Source of the DNA: an uncultured Collinsella sp.
Lineage (GTDB): Bacteria > Actinomycetota > Coriobacteriia > Coriobacteriales > Coriobacteriaceae
DNA: 22,721 nt
Assembly (NCBI GenBank): GCA_902496775.1
Contig: CABVCF010000029.1
Location: 1 to 22,721, forward strand
Direction: 5' to 3'
Shown here: in pieces, positions 1 through 7,817 of the stretch
Position numbering within the stretch: position 1 is the first letter of the stretch
How the letters are laid out: every line of letters starts with the position of its first letter
Position numbers and translations under genes: made by a program
The notes under the pieces: model-generated
Told to the model about the DNA's origin: nothing
Seen by the model: the letters and a program-made list of their open reading frames with translations, nothing else
Database searches by the model: none

Positions 1-1281
1 GCGGAAGGCGTCCTCGCGCTCCTCGCTCGACAGGTGACGGCGACGACGGCGCGTGGGGTTCATGCCACCGCCGCGATTTTGCTGCTGGGGCTGCTGAGCC
101 TCGCGCTCGCGGGAAGCGTTCTTACCCGCGGCCTCGCCATTGTCGACGGACGCCGTGCGCTTGCGGCGGCGACGGCCATCGGCTGCTCCCTCGGTCTCGG
201 GCGCCTCGGCCTTGCCGCGGCCCTTTCCACGGCCACGGCCCTCGCCCTGGCCCTGAGCGGTGCGAGCATCGGATTCGGCATCGCGACGACGGCGCTTGGG
301 CATCGATGTGCCGGCCAGACGATCGGCGCTCGACAGGCCATCGCCCACGTCGACGCCGTTTTCGCGATCGAGTTCCATGAGCGCCAGACGCATCTCGGGC
401 GACTCGATGCGCTCGAGCACGTCGCGCGTCACGCAGTCGGGGCGGCAGTTGCAGCCCTGCTCGGCGGCCTTCTTTTTGCAACCCTCCGAGCACGTCATAT
501 CGGCCAGGTTGACCTTAAAGACTTTGCCGTTCTCCAGGCGCAGCACCAGCTGCTCACGCGGCGTGTCATATTCCTGGATGCGCGCCTTGCCAAGCGGCGT
601 ATCGATAAGCGTCTTCTTTTTGGGCGCGCGGCTCTTAAAGTCCTTGTACGCCTCGAACTCGTAGCGCAGGCAGCACATCAGGCGGCCGCAGACGCCACTA
701 ATCTTGGACGAGTTGAGCGGCAGGTCCTGCTCCTTTGCCATGCGGATCGAAACCGGCTCAAACTGTCCGCCAAAGCGCGTGCAGCAGAGCTCCTGGCCGC
801 ACTGGGCATAGCCGCCCACCAGGCGGGTCTCGTCGCGCACGCCGATCTGGCGCATGTCGACGCGAATGTGCAGCGTCGAGGACAGGTCCTTGACGAGCTG
901 ACGGAAATCGACGCGCTCCTCGGCCGCGAAGTAGAACACAGCCTTCTCGCCGCCAAACAGGTACTCGACGCCGACCGGCTTCATCTCGAGGTCGAGCTCT
1001 TTGACCAGACGACGGAAATCGACCATGGCCTCGTCGCCCTGGATGGCCAGGTCGTCGGCAAGCTGCAGGTCGATGTCGCTCGCCACGCGCAGCACGGGCT
1101 TGAGCGGCTGACCGATCTCGTCTTGCGGCACCTCAAAGGGATCGGCCGTGACCAGGCCGATCTCGGTTCCGCGCTCGGTGGAGCAAATGGCATAATCGGC
1201 CTCGAGGATATCCAGATCCTGCGGATCAAACCACAGGTCGCGCGAGGCGTAGGTAAACTTAACGGGTACGACTAACGGCAT
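1..1281 (-). CDS. ricT: PSP1-domain protein (RicT/YaaT-like), C-terminus cut by window edge
   Basis: The frame is open from ATG at 1281 to the left edge (427 codons, no stop), so the C-terminus is missing. Residues 1 to about 310 match the PSP1/RicT family: MPLVVPVKFTYASRDLWFDP at the start, then the Cys pattern C161, C166, C167, C198, C203, C204 (CGQELCCTRFGG; GVCGRLMCCLRYE). In Bacillus RicT belongs to the Ric (Y) complex, an Fe-S protein assembly affecting RNase Y-dependent mRNA processing; that role is family knowledge and unproven here. The start overlaps the holB stop by 10 bp, implying translational coupling. The order tmk-holB-PSP1 is the one seen in many Gram-positives. Two oddities: a second Cys cluster (C264, C268, C277, C279, C283) and a long basic, Gly/Arg/Gln-rich tail from about residue 328 with RRRR and GRGRGKGRGK runs. 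Codons 1-310 support the family call strongly; the tail has no assigned function. Confidence 0.88.
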   Translation of the reverse strand, partial: MPLVVPVKFTYASRDLWFDPQDLDILEADYAICSTERGTEIGLVTADPFEVPQDEIGQPLKPVLRVASDIDLQLADDLAIQGDEAMVDFRRLVKELDLEMKPVGVEYLFGGEKAVFYFAAEERVDFRQLVKDLSSTLHIRVDMRQIGVRDETRLVGGYAQCGQELCCTRFGGQFEPVSIRMAKEQDLPLNSSKISGVCGRLMCCLRYEFEAYKDFKSRAPKKKTLIDTPLGKARIQEYDTPREQLVLRLENGKVFKVNLADMTCSEGCKKKAAEQGCNCRPDCVTRDVLERIESPEMRLALMELDRENGVDVGDGLSSADRLAGTSMPKRRRRDAESDARTAQGQGEGRGRGKGRGKAEAPETEGAADGRRRRKRTASVDNGEAAGKNASREREAQQPQQQNRGGGMNPTRRRRRHLSSEEREDAFR

Positions 1282-2399
1282 TTCAGTGCCTTCCTGATAT
1301 CGAACAGCATGACCTCGATGGCCAGCTGGGGAGTAACGTTTCTGGCGATGTTGCGCTCGGCGGTCGCGACCGCCTCGAGCGCCCGGGTGGCACCCGCAAC
1401 ATTCGTCGCGGCGGCAAGCCGCCCGATCGTGTCGCGCACGTCTTCGTTCACGACGTCGGCCGCCTCGTCCTGAAGCGTCAGCAGCACGTCGCGCATGAGC
1501 GTCCGCGCGCTCGCCAGCGCTTCCATAATACCCGAACGCTCGCGCGCGTTGAGTTCGCGCTTGTTGCGGTCCTCAAGCTGCTTCAATGCTCCACGCGACA
1601 GGTAGTCGGCGTTTTGCTCGAGCACCTTTTCCTGTGTGGACTTGACCTCGGCGAGCGGCGCCTTAACGGCGACGATGAGCGACTTGGCGCGGCTGAGCAC
1701 ATCAGCCTCGTCGGCAGCGATGAGCGAATCGATGGCGCGGACCATTTGGCGGCGAGCATCCTGGCGCTCGGCACTCTTAAGGAACTCGATGCCGCGTGTG
1801 GGGCTTCCCGCCACGGCGACCGCCATGCGGCAACGCGCGAGGTCCTGACCCGTCGCGCGACTCACGGCCTGCGCGGCCACGGTGGGCGACACCAACCGAA
1901 ACGGCACGCACTGACAGCGGCTCACGATGGTGGGCAACATCACGTCTGCCGAGGTGCCCAACAAGATGAACATAACGCCCTCGGGCGGCTCCTCGAGTGT
2001 CTTGAGCAGCGCGTTGGCGGTGTTAGCGCGCAGTTGCTCGGCACGATCGATGATGTAGACCTTGGCCTTGGCACGGATGGGCGCCAGCGGCACGTCATCG
2101 AGCAGCTCGCGGGTCTGGGCAATGAGGTAGCCTGTGGCGCTCTCGGGCGTGTAATAGTGCACGTCAGGATGCGTATGCCGAGCAACGCGTACGCAGCTGT
2201 CGCATGCTCCGCAGCCGTCCTGCTCGCACAGGAAGGCCTGGGCGAGCGCCCATGCGGCATCGAGCTTGCCGGCACCGGGAGCGCCCAAAAACAGGTAGGC
2301 GTGCGATGCGCGGCCGCTGGCGACGGCGTTGGTCAAAAAATCGCGAACGCGCTCTTGGGTGTCGAGCTTGGCCAGCAGGCTTGCCTGAGCGGGGGCCAC
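1272..2399 (-). CDS. holB: DNA polymerase III delta' subunit
   Basis: Clamp-loader delta' subunit, part of the complex that loads the beta sliding clamp during replication. From a GTG start at 2399 the product is 375 residues. An in-frame ATG at 2438 would overlap tmk by 38 bp; the GTG is preferred because AAGGAGG sits 9 nt upstream, inside the last codons of tmk, and GTG comes one base after the tmk stop. Visible motifs: Walker A-like GAPGAGKL (39-46, with Leu where an active ATPase has Ser/Thr), a zinc module C58-x4-C63-x2-C66-x2-C69, LLKTLEEPP (131-139), and the SRC arginine-finger motif at 160-162. The degenerate P-loop is consistent with delta', which usually does not hydrolyse ATP, rather than DnaX. 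Its stop overlaps the downstream PSP1 start. Confidence in the family is high. Confidence 0.93.
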   Translation of the reverse strand: MAPAQASLLAKLDTQERVRDFLTNAVASGRASHAYLFLGAPGAGKLDAAWALAQAFLCEQDGCGACDSCVRVARHTHPDVHYYTPESATGYLIAQTRELLDDVPLAPIRAKAKVYIIDRAEQLRANTANALLKTLEEPPEGVMFILLGTSADVMLPTIVSRCQCVPFRLVSPTVAAQAVSRATGQDLARCRMAVAVAGSPTRGIEFLKSAERQDARRQMVRAIDSLIAADEADVLSRAKSLIVAVKAPLAEVKSTQEKVLEQNADYLSRGALKQLEDRNKRELNARERSGIMEALASARTLMRDVLLTLQDEAADVVNEDVRDTIGRLAAATNVAGATRALEAVATAERNIARNVTPQLAIEVMLFDIRKALKCR

Positions 2400-2400
2400 G

Positions 2401-3084
2401 TTACTCGGCCTCCTTGGCAAGCGCGGCGGCGACAGCATCTTGCGAAATGTCGAGACCGTACGCGCGAATCTGCTCGACCGTCTTCTCGAAGACTTCCTCG
2501 ACGGTCGCAGTGGCGTCGATGAGCTTTACGCGGTTTGGCTCCTCGGCAGCAATGGCGCAAAATCCCTGGTAAACGCGCTCTTGGAAGGCTATGCCTTTTG
2601 CCTCCATGCGATCTGCCGCACCACGAGCTGCCATGCGCAGCGCCGCCTGCTCGGGCGTGATGTGGTAGACGAGCGTGAGCGCCGGATGCGTACCGGCGAC
2701 AGCCAGGTTGTTGGCATCGCGTACCATCTGACGGTCGAGGCCATCGGCAAACGCCTGGTAGCAGGTCGTGGAGTCGTAGAAGCGATCGCACAGGACTACC
2801 TTGCCGGCCGCGAGGGCGGGAGCTATGACCTCGTGCACCAACTGGGCACGCGCCGCCTCGTAGAGCAGCAACTCGCAGGTGTCTCCCATCGCCGTATTGG
2901 CGGGGTCGAGCAGCAGAGCACGGATCTTTTCGCTAATGGCGGTACCGCCCGGCTCGCGCAGGCTCACAACCTGGTAGCCAGCGAGTTCGAGCGTGCGGGC
3001 AAGCAGACGCGCCTGCGTGGACTTGCCGGCGCCGTCGACGCCCTCGAGCGTGATAAAGCTATGTTGAGCGGGCTCAAAAGCCAT
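2401..3084 (-). CDS. tmk: thymidylate kinase
   Basis: Phosphorylates dTMP to dTDP with ATP in dTTP synthesis. At 227 residues it is close to the usual 205-215 plus a short tail. Motifs: P-loop GVDGAGKS (15-22), REPGGT (43-48), and DRFYDST (100-106) with the Asp-Arg pair that contacts nucleotide; a LID-like segment RMAARGAADRMEAKG follows. The ATG at 3084 has AAGGGG about 8 nt upstream. It is first in a cluster with holB and the PSP1 gene; the three are almost fused (1-bp gap, then a 10-bp overlap), so they are probably one transcript. A candidate promoter lies at 3137-3165. Confidence 0.95.
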   Translation of the reverse strand: MAFEPAQHSFITLEGVDGAGKSTQARLLARTLELAGYQVVSLREPGGTAISEKIRALLLDPANTAMGDTCELLLYEAARAQLVHEVIAPALAAGKVVLCDRFYDSTTCYQAFADGLDRQMVRDANNLAVAGTHPALTLVYHITPEQAALRMAARGAADRMEAKGIAFQERVYQGFCAIAAEEPNRVKLIDATATVEEVFEKTVEQIRAYGLDISQDAVAAALAKEAE

Positions 3085-3136
3085 GGGCGCAGCCCCTTCC
3101 TACAAGGCGCGTAAATGCAGATATATCAACCAAGCC

Positions 3137-3165
3137 ATGATACCCCAGGGGCAGGCGCGCCCCAA
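3137..3165 (-). promoter_or_regulatory. candidate promoter for tmk-holB-ricT
   Basis: On the minus strand TTGGGG (3165-3160) and TATCAT (3142-3137) are separated by 17 nt. The -10 matches the consensus at 5 of 6 positions and the -35 at 3 of 6. This places a start about 50 nt before the tmk ATG. It rests on pattern only. Confidence 0.4.
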
Positions 3166-3173
3166 ATCGGGCC

Positions 3174-3213
3174 TAGTCATTGGGTAGTCATTGGGGACGC
3201 TCTTAAATGACTA
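3174..3213 (+). repeat. REP-like element A1 (TAGTCATT arms, GGGGAC core)
   Basis: TAGTCATT (3185-3192) and its exact reverse complement AATGACTA (3206-3213) flank a 13-nt core GGGGACGCTCTTA. A further TAGTCATTGGG lies just upstream at 3174-3184. The same core recurs at 4340-4352 and 11805-11817 on the minus strand. It lies in the tmk / zinc-ribbon intergenic gap. Confidence 0.75.
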
Positions 3214-3218
3214 GGCGA

Positions 3219-3273
3219 CAGCTAGGGACGTTCCTAAAGTGCCGGCAGAAAAGGAACGTCCCTAACTGCCGAC
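3219..3273 (+). repeat. REP-like inverted pair A2 (AGGGACGTTCCT core)
   Basis: AGGGACGTTCCT (3224-3235) and its perfect complement AGGAACGTCCCT (3252-3263) face each other; the pairing extends to 17 bp with one mismatch. Inside lies TGCCGGCA, and CGGCAG (3243-3248) can also pair with CTGCCG (3266-3271), followed by TTTTTT (3274-3279). Two copies of one core in opposite orientation resemble a REPIN-type doublet. The hairpin plus T-run could stop plus-strand transcription, but no plus-strand gene lies upstream. Confidence 0.7.
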
Positions 3274-3289
3274 TTTTTTGAGCGCTGGG

Positions 3290-3295
3290 TATAAT
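3290..3295 (+). promoter_or_regulatory. candidate -10 box for the zinc-ribbon gene
   Basis: A perfect TATAAT lies 38 nt before the ATG at 3333. No good -35 is visible at 16-18 nt; that position falls inside the end of element A2. Confidence 0.4.
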
Positions 3296-3332
3296 CGTCG
3301 TATTGATTTGAAATGTGGCGAAAGGAGTGGCA

Positions 3333-4307
3333 ATGTCTCGGTATTGCGCCTCGTGCGGCAAACTTCTTGCAGATGATGCCAAGTTCTGCACCTCATGCGG
3401 TGCACCCGTTGAGCAGACAACTGCAAGCAATGGCCAACCCGCGTTTGAGCAGACCGGCTTCCTCGATACGTCGCAAGCTAAGCCGGACGACCCCCTCGCC
3501 TATCGCCCCGACCCCGCCGCCAGCCCCGCAGCGGTCGAAACGACGCAGCGCATATCCGTCGCGGACACCCCGCCCCAACAGCAACCGGCATCTACGTACG
3601 CGCCTGATTCACCGCAGGCCCCCGCCGCCAAAAAGAGCAGCACCAAGGCGCTTATCGCCGTTATCGTTGTGCTCGTGGCAATTATCATCGCCTTGGTCAT
3701 CTTTTTTGTGATCAAGCCTTTCGACAACGCCGCCACGCAAACGACTGCCGAGATTACTAAGCTGCACCATGATGTTGACGATGATGACCTCAAGCCTCTC
3801 GACGACCCCAATAGCCTTTTTGACGATGATGACGAGGATGGCAGCCAGGCGACCCTCTCCGAGCAAAACCTCTACCGTCGCCTGAGCGAATACTACGACC
3901 TGCTCGAAGATCTCGATAACCAGGTCCGTGCCTGCGCAGAGGCGTTCAATGGCGGTTATCTGGAAGAGGACCGTACCGCCCGTCAAAATCTCGCCGACGT
4001 CGCCGAGCGCACGGAAGACACCATCGAGCAGTACTACGATATCGTCGAGGACCTGGACGTCCCCACAAGCTCTAAGAACTACAGCTCGTGGAAGGACATC
4101 ATTGCTCTGTACGACGACCTGGATCACCGCATCGATGCGATCTGCGATGCCTGGGAGATCAGCTTAAAGTACGCAAAGCCCGCGGACCATAAGGACGAAA
4201 TCGTGGCGCCGCTGTCGCGCGACAACGTGGCGGGCACCAATGACAACAAGTACCGTCAGGACTTTGAGGACCGCTATCCCAGCGCCAAGCCTGTCGAGGT
4301 GAACTAG
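3333..4307 (+). CDS. zinc-ribbon, single-span membrane protein with acidic outer domain, unknown function
   Basis: Product of 324 residues. The ATG at 3333 is chosen because AAAGGAG (3321-3327) precedes it; an in-frame GTG at 3315 has no ribosome site. Order of parts: an N-terminal zinc ribbon with C5-x2-C8 and C19-x2-C22 (YCASCGK, FCTSCGA); a Pro/Ala/Gln-rich linker (about 30-104); one hydrophobic span at 105-127 followed by KPF; a very acidic stretch (about 146-170, with DVDDDD and DDDDEDG); then a mainly helical, Asp/Glu/Tyr-rich C-terminal domain of about 150 residues. Topology is most likely ribbon inside, domain outside (inference). Zinc ribbon plus one span plus variable outer domain is a recurrent actinobacterial and firmicute layout, but I do not recognise the outer domain. 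It is a single plus-strand gene flanked by repeats and ending at a shared terminator. Confidence 0.85.
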   Translation: MSRYCASCGKLLADDAKFCTSCGAPVEQTTASNGQPAFEQTGFLDTSQAKPDDPLAYRPDPAASPAAVETTQRISVADTPPQQQPASTYAPDSPQAPAAKKSSTKALIAVIVVLVAIIIALVIFFVIKPFDNAATQTTAEITKLHHDVDDDDLKPLDDPNSLFDDDDEDGSQATLSEQNLYRRLSEYYDLLEDLDNQVRACAEAFNGGYLEEDRTARQNLADVAERTEDTIEQYYDIVEDLDVPTSSKNYSSWKDIIALYDDLDHRIDAICDAWEISLKYAKPADHKDEIVAPLSRDNVAGTNDNKYRQDFEDRYPSAKPVEVN

Positions 4308-4360
4308 TCGCATGCGACGTTCTTAAACGACCAGTCATTCAAGAACGTCCCCAATGACTA
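4307..4360 (-). repeat. REP-like doublet B
   Basis: Read on the minus strand, TAGTCATT (4360-4353), core GGGGACGTTCTTG and AATGACT (4339-4333) form a complete element. A second, degraded copy faces it on the plus strand (GACGTTCTT, 4316-4324, complementary to AAGAACGTC, 4341-4349). The 12-bp perfect palindrome GTCGCATGCGAC (4307-4318) adjoins it and includes the last base of the zinc-ribbon stop codon. Confidence 0.7.
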
Positions 4361-4365
4361 CGCAA

Positions 4366-4403
4366 AAAAACGAGCGAGGATCATGGGACCCTCGCTCGTT
4401 TTT
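4366..4403. terminator. bidirectional intrinsic terminator (zinc-ribbon gene / topA)
   Basis: A perfect 14-bp stem (4366-4379 with 4390-4403) has arms beginning AAAAA and ending TTTTT, so it gives a U-run in both directions. The GC part is CGAGCGAGG / CCTCGCTCG with a 10-nt loop. It lies between two convergent genes. Confidence 0.9.
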
Positions 4404-4430
4404 GTTTTGGGCTATGTTTCGGCTGCGCCG

Positions 4431-7025
4431 CTACTTGTCGGCGGCCGCCTTCTTGGTGGTCGTCTTTTTCGCGGCAGTCTTCTTGGCGGTCGACTTCTTG
4501 GCGGTCGAAGTCTTCTTGGCTGCCGTGGTCTTCTTCGTCGTGCTCGCCTTGGTCGCAGCCTTGCGGCCGCGGGCGGGCTTCTTCTCCTTGGTCGGGCAGT
4601 CCATGTTGACACAGATACGCCACGGACCGCGCGCCGTGTTGACCACCACGATGGGGGCGCCGCACTCGGGGCAGGTCTCGCCCGTCGCCTCGAGCTTGCC
4701 GCGCGCCGGCAGCGGATAGCTCACGCCGCAGTCATCGTAGTTGGTGCAGCGGATAAAGCGCTTGCCGCTCTTCTCGCTCTTGTGTGCAATCAGATCACCA
4801 TGGCGTCCGGCCTCGGCGCACACCTTGCACTCGCCCACCTTAAGGTCGGGCTCGTAGTTGGTGGGGCACGTCGGGTTCACGCAGATCTCGAAAGCCTTCT
4901 GGCGGAACGGCTGGCACTTAATGCGCGGCGCACCGCATTCGGGGCACACAGCGGCCTCGCCCTCGAGCGGGCTTACCTTGACGCCGCTCGGCACCGGATA
5001 GGTCACGTCGCAGTCGGGCCAGCCCATGCAGCCGATAAAGCTGCCGCGGGTCTTGGCGCTCGTCTTCATAACCAAGTCCTTGCCGCACTTGGGGCAGGCG
5101 CCCACGCGCGCATCGGCCGTGACGGCGTCGCTGATGGCGTCGCCCAGCTCCTGCGTATGCTTGAGCAGCTCCTCGAGCACGCCGGCCAGCAGCGCGCGCG
5201 AGTGCGTCACGACATGCTCTTCGGTGTCCTCGCCGCGCTCGACGCGGGTCATGTCGCCGTCGAGCTCGCTGGTCATATCGGGGCTCGTGATGCGCGGGGC
5301 AAACTGCGACAGCGCGTCAATGATGGCAATGCCCAGCTGGCTCGGCTCAACGGGATCGTTTTTGAGATAGCGCACGGCGTACAGGCGCTCGATGATGCTC
5401 GCGCGCGTGGACTTGGTACCCAGGCCGCGCTTTTCCATCTCCTGCACGAGCTTGCCCTGGCTGTAGCGCGCGGGCGGCTCGGTCTGCTTGGCCTCGAGCT
5501 TAATGTCGAACACGTCGACCGTATCGCCCTGCTCCAGCGGCGGCATCTGCTCGTCGCGCTTAAGGCCGTACGGGTATGCCTCGCGGAAACCGGGGGTCAC
5601 GAGCACATCGCCCGAAGCCACGAACGGCTCACCGTTCACGTCGAGCTCGAGCTTGGTGTTCTCGATGGTCGCGGGACCCATAAGCGTCGCCAGGAAGCGG
5701 CGGGCGATGAGGTCGTAGAGCTTGCGCTGGCCGCCATCGAGCGCGGACGGGTCGCCCTCGCCCGTAGGATAGATCGGCGGGTGGTCGGTGGTCTCGACCT
5801 TGCCGCGCGTGGGCTTCATGGGACCGGCGAGCACCTTTTTGCACACGGGCGCCAGCGCCGGGTTGATCTTTGCCAGGTCGCTCACCACGGCGCCCAGATC
5901 GAGCGTCGCGGGGTACACGGTGTTGTCGACACGCGGGTAGCTGATGAGGCCGGCCATGTAGAGGGACTCGGCGATGCGCATCGTACGCGCAGGCGAGATG
6001 CCCTCGGCCGCAGCGGCAGCCTGCAGCGAGGTGGTCGCAAACGGCGTGGGCGGCTGCTGCTTACGCGAGCGCTTGGTCACCGCGGCAACGGTCGCCGTCG
6101 TAGCGCCGTCAACGTGGCCGTACGCTGTCTCGGCAGCATCCTTGTCGGTAAAGCGTGCCGTCTTGTGCGCAATCTTAAAGCGGTCGTCCTCGGCAGCGCC
6201 CTGCGCGGCGCCCATGCCACGGATCTGCCAATAGTCCTCGGGCACAAACGCCATGCGCTCGCGCTCGCGCTCGACCACCAGGGCAAGCGTCGGCGTCTGC
6301 ACACGGCCGGCAGAGCGCACGTTACCAAAGCCGCCAAACTTGGCGAGCGTCAGGTAGCGCGTGAGCACCGCACCCCAAATGAGGTCGATGTGCTGGCGGC
6401 TCTCGCCGGCGTCGGCCAGATTCTGGTCGAGCGAGACGAGATTATCGAAGGCCTGCGTGATCTCGGCCTTGGTAAACGAAGAGTACTGGGCGCGGGCAAC
6501 CGGCAAGTCCGGCGCCACCTCGCGCACCTTGTTGAGGGCGTCCGAACCGATTAGCTCGCCCTCGCGATCGAAGTCCGTGGCGATAATGACGCTGTCAGAC
6601 TTTTTAGCGAGGTTCTTGAGCGAACGAATGAGTTCCTTCTCGGCCGGTAGCTTAATGACGGGCGCCCAGGTGAGGTAAGGCAGGCTCTCGAGTTTCCAGC
6701 CCTTGATTGAGATGCCATCGGCAAGAAACGGCTTGCGCTTGGTGTCGTAGGGCGGACGCGCCAGGCCATCGGGTATGTCGGCCGGCAGCATCTCGCCGTC
6801 CTCGGTGACCGAATACCAGCCCAGCTTTTTATCGAACAGCACGCTGTCGCAAAAATCGGGCGCTAGGATGTGACCGGCAAGGCCGATGGTCACGCACTCC
6901 TCGCCCTTCCACTCAAAACGGTAGATGGCGGTGTTGTACACCTTGTCCTTTTTGGGCTTGCCCGTGGACAGACGCTCGGCGATCTGACGCGCGGCGTCGT
7001 TTTTCTCGGCGATGATGAGCTTCAA
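4431..7025 (-). CDS. topA: DNA topoisomerase I (type IA, archaeal-like) with four zinc ribbons and Lys/Ala tail
   Basis: Relaxes negative supercoils by nicking one strand through a 5'-phosphotyrosine. Product of 864 residues from a TTG start at 7025, with AGGAG 6-7 nt upstream. Toprim: LIIAEKN with E7, then D151-x-D153-x-E155 in ATDFDREGE. The active-site Tyr is Y363 in LISYPRVDNTVYP; this wording resembles archaeal TopA rather than the YxRTDS form common in bacteria (from memory). C4 zinc ribbons lie at about 644-672, 694-720, 733-766 and 785-810. The tail (813-864) is a histone-H1-like run of AAKKT/TTKK repeats; such tails aid DNA binding and processivity in other actinobacterial TopA. It lies 54 nt downstream of hypB in the same direction, so it may be read from the tat-hyp transcript, and it ends at the shared terminator. 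Confidence 0.95.
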   Translation of the reverse strand: MKLIIAEKNDAARQIAERLSTGKPKKDKVYNTAIYRFEWKGEECVTIGLAGHILAPDFCDSVLFDKKLGWYSVTEDGEMLPADIPDGLARPPYDTKRKPFLADGISIKGWKLESLPYLTWAPVIKLPAEKELIRSLKNLAKKSDSVIIATDFDREGELIGSDALNKVREVAPDLPVARAQYSSFTKAEITQAFDNLVSLDQNLADAGESRQHIDLIWGAVLTRYLTLAKFGGFGNVRSAGRVQTPTLALVVERERERMAFVPEDYWQIRGMGAAQGAAEDDRFKIAHKTARFTDKDAAETAYGHVDGATTATVAAVTKRSRKQQPPTPFATTSLQAAAAAEGISPARTMRIAESLYMAGLISYPRVDNTVYPATLDLGAVVSDLAKINPALAPVCKKVLAGPMKPTRGKVETTDHPPIYPTGEGDPSALDGGQRKLYDLIARRFLATLMGPATIENTKLELDVNGEPFVASGDVLVTPGFREAYPYGLKRDEQMPPLEQGDTVDVFDIKLEAKQTEPPARYSQGKLVQEMEKRGLGTKSTRASIIERLYAVRYLKNDPVEPSQLGIAIIDALSQFAPRITSPDMTSELDGDMTRVERGEDTEEHVVTHSRALLAGVLEELLKHTQELGDAISDAVTADARVGACPKCGKDLVMKTSAKTRGSFIGCMGWPDCDVTYPVPSGVKVSPLEGEAAVCPECGAPRIKCQPFRQKAFEICVNPTCPTNYEPDLKVGECKVCAEAGRHGDLIAHKSEKSGKRFIRCTNYDDCGVSYPLPARGKLEATGETCPECGAPIVVVNTARGPWRICVNMDCPTKEKKPARGRKAATKASTTKKTTAAKKTSTAKKSTAKKTAAKKTTTKKAAADK

Positions 7026-7079
7026 AAGAGGCTCCTATCTCGTATCTCTGCGGCTACGCCCGCCCGTATGGCGGCCGAC

Positions 7080-7763
7080 TTACGCCCTTGCTTGCTCAAT
7101 CTGCCCGATGAGCCAATCGCACCAGGCATCCATGCCCTCGCCCTTGCGCGCGCTCACGGCAAACCGCGGCGCCTGTGGATTGAGGTCATCGAGTGTTTTA
7201 GTATACCTATCCATGTCAAAATCGAAAGCCGGAGCCACGTCAACCTTGTTGAGCAGCTGCGCGCCGGCGTGTTGGAAGATGCCCGGGTACTTGATGGGCT
7301 TGTCGTCGCCCTCGGGCACCGAGAGGATCATGATGGACAGGTTCTCGCCCAGGTCAAAGTCGACTGGGCAGACCAGGTTACCCACGTTTTCGATAAAGAT
7401 GACGTCGATGTTTTCCAGACCCACAGCCTGGTCGAAGGCGTCAACGGCCTCCATGATCATGTTGCCCTCGAGGTGGCACAGACCGCCCGTGTTGATTTGG
7501 ATGGCGGGCATGCCGGCTTCCTTCATGGTGATGGCGTCGACGTCCGAGGCGATATCGCCCTCGATGACGGCGCAGCGCAAGCCGGCCTTGTCGCGCAGGC
7601 GCTCGTTGGTGCCCAGAATCGTAGTGGTCTTGCCCGAGCCAGGGCTCGACAGCACATTGATCACATAGGTGCCTGTCTCTTTAAATCGCTGTCGCAGCTG
7701 ATCTGCCAGGCGCTCATTGCGCGACAGAATTGGCGATGCGATATCAATCGTTTTCTCGGCCAT
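7080..7763 (-). CDS. hypB: hydrogenase nickel incorporation GTPase HypB
   Basis: SIMIBI-class GTPase that, with HypA, delivers Ni to the large subunit of [NiFe]-hydrogenase. It has 227 residues and lacks the His-rich N-terminal nickel store of some homologues. Motifs: P-loop SSPGSGKT (39-46), EGDIASDVDA (68-77), metal-site C96-H97 in GGLCHLE, ENVGNLVCP (125-133) with C132, and the G4 motif NKVD (172-175). The ATG at 7763 has AAGGAG upstream. It lies 54 nt downstream of hypA in the same direction. No hydrogenase structural gene nor hypC/D/E/F is in the window, so its client is elsewhere. Confidence 0.96.
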   Translation of the reverse strand: MAEKTIDIASPILSRNERLADQLRQRFKETGTYVINVLSSPGSGKTTTILGTNERLRDKAGLRCAVIEGDIASDVDAITMKEAGMPAIQINTGGLCHLEGNMIMEAVDAFDQAVGLENIDVIFIENVGNLVCPVDFDLGENLSIMILSVPEGDDKPIKYPGIFQHAGAQLLNKVDVAPAFDFDMDRYTKTLDDLNPQAPRFAVSARKGEGMDAWCDWLIGQIEQARA

Positions 7764-7817
7764 ACTCGGCGCTCCTTACTTCTACCATTTATACCCCGTC
7801 CCCAGGTTGCTGGCGGG

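Noticed and set aside
3174..3273. Repeats at 3174-3273 as a CRISPR array
   Set aside because: Units are unequal, in mixed orientation, without regular spacers, and no cas gene is present.
4383..6554. Very long plus-strand open frame opposite topA (about 720 codons); similar ones at 34-1275, 6870-9083, 12333-14465 and 18015-19634
   Set aside because: They mirror real minus-strand genes in GC-rich DNA where stops are rare. Their products are low-complexity Ala/Gly/Arg/Leu/His-rich with no recognisable domain, while the opposite strand carries complete families with catalytic motifs.
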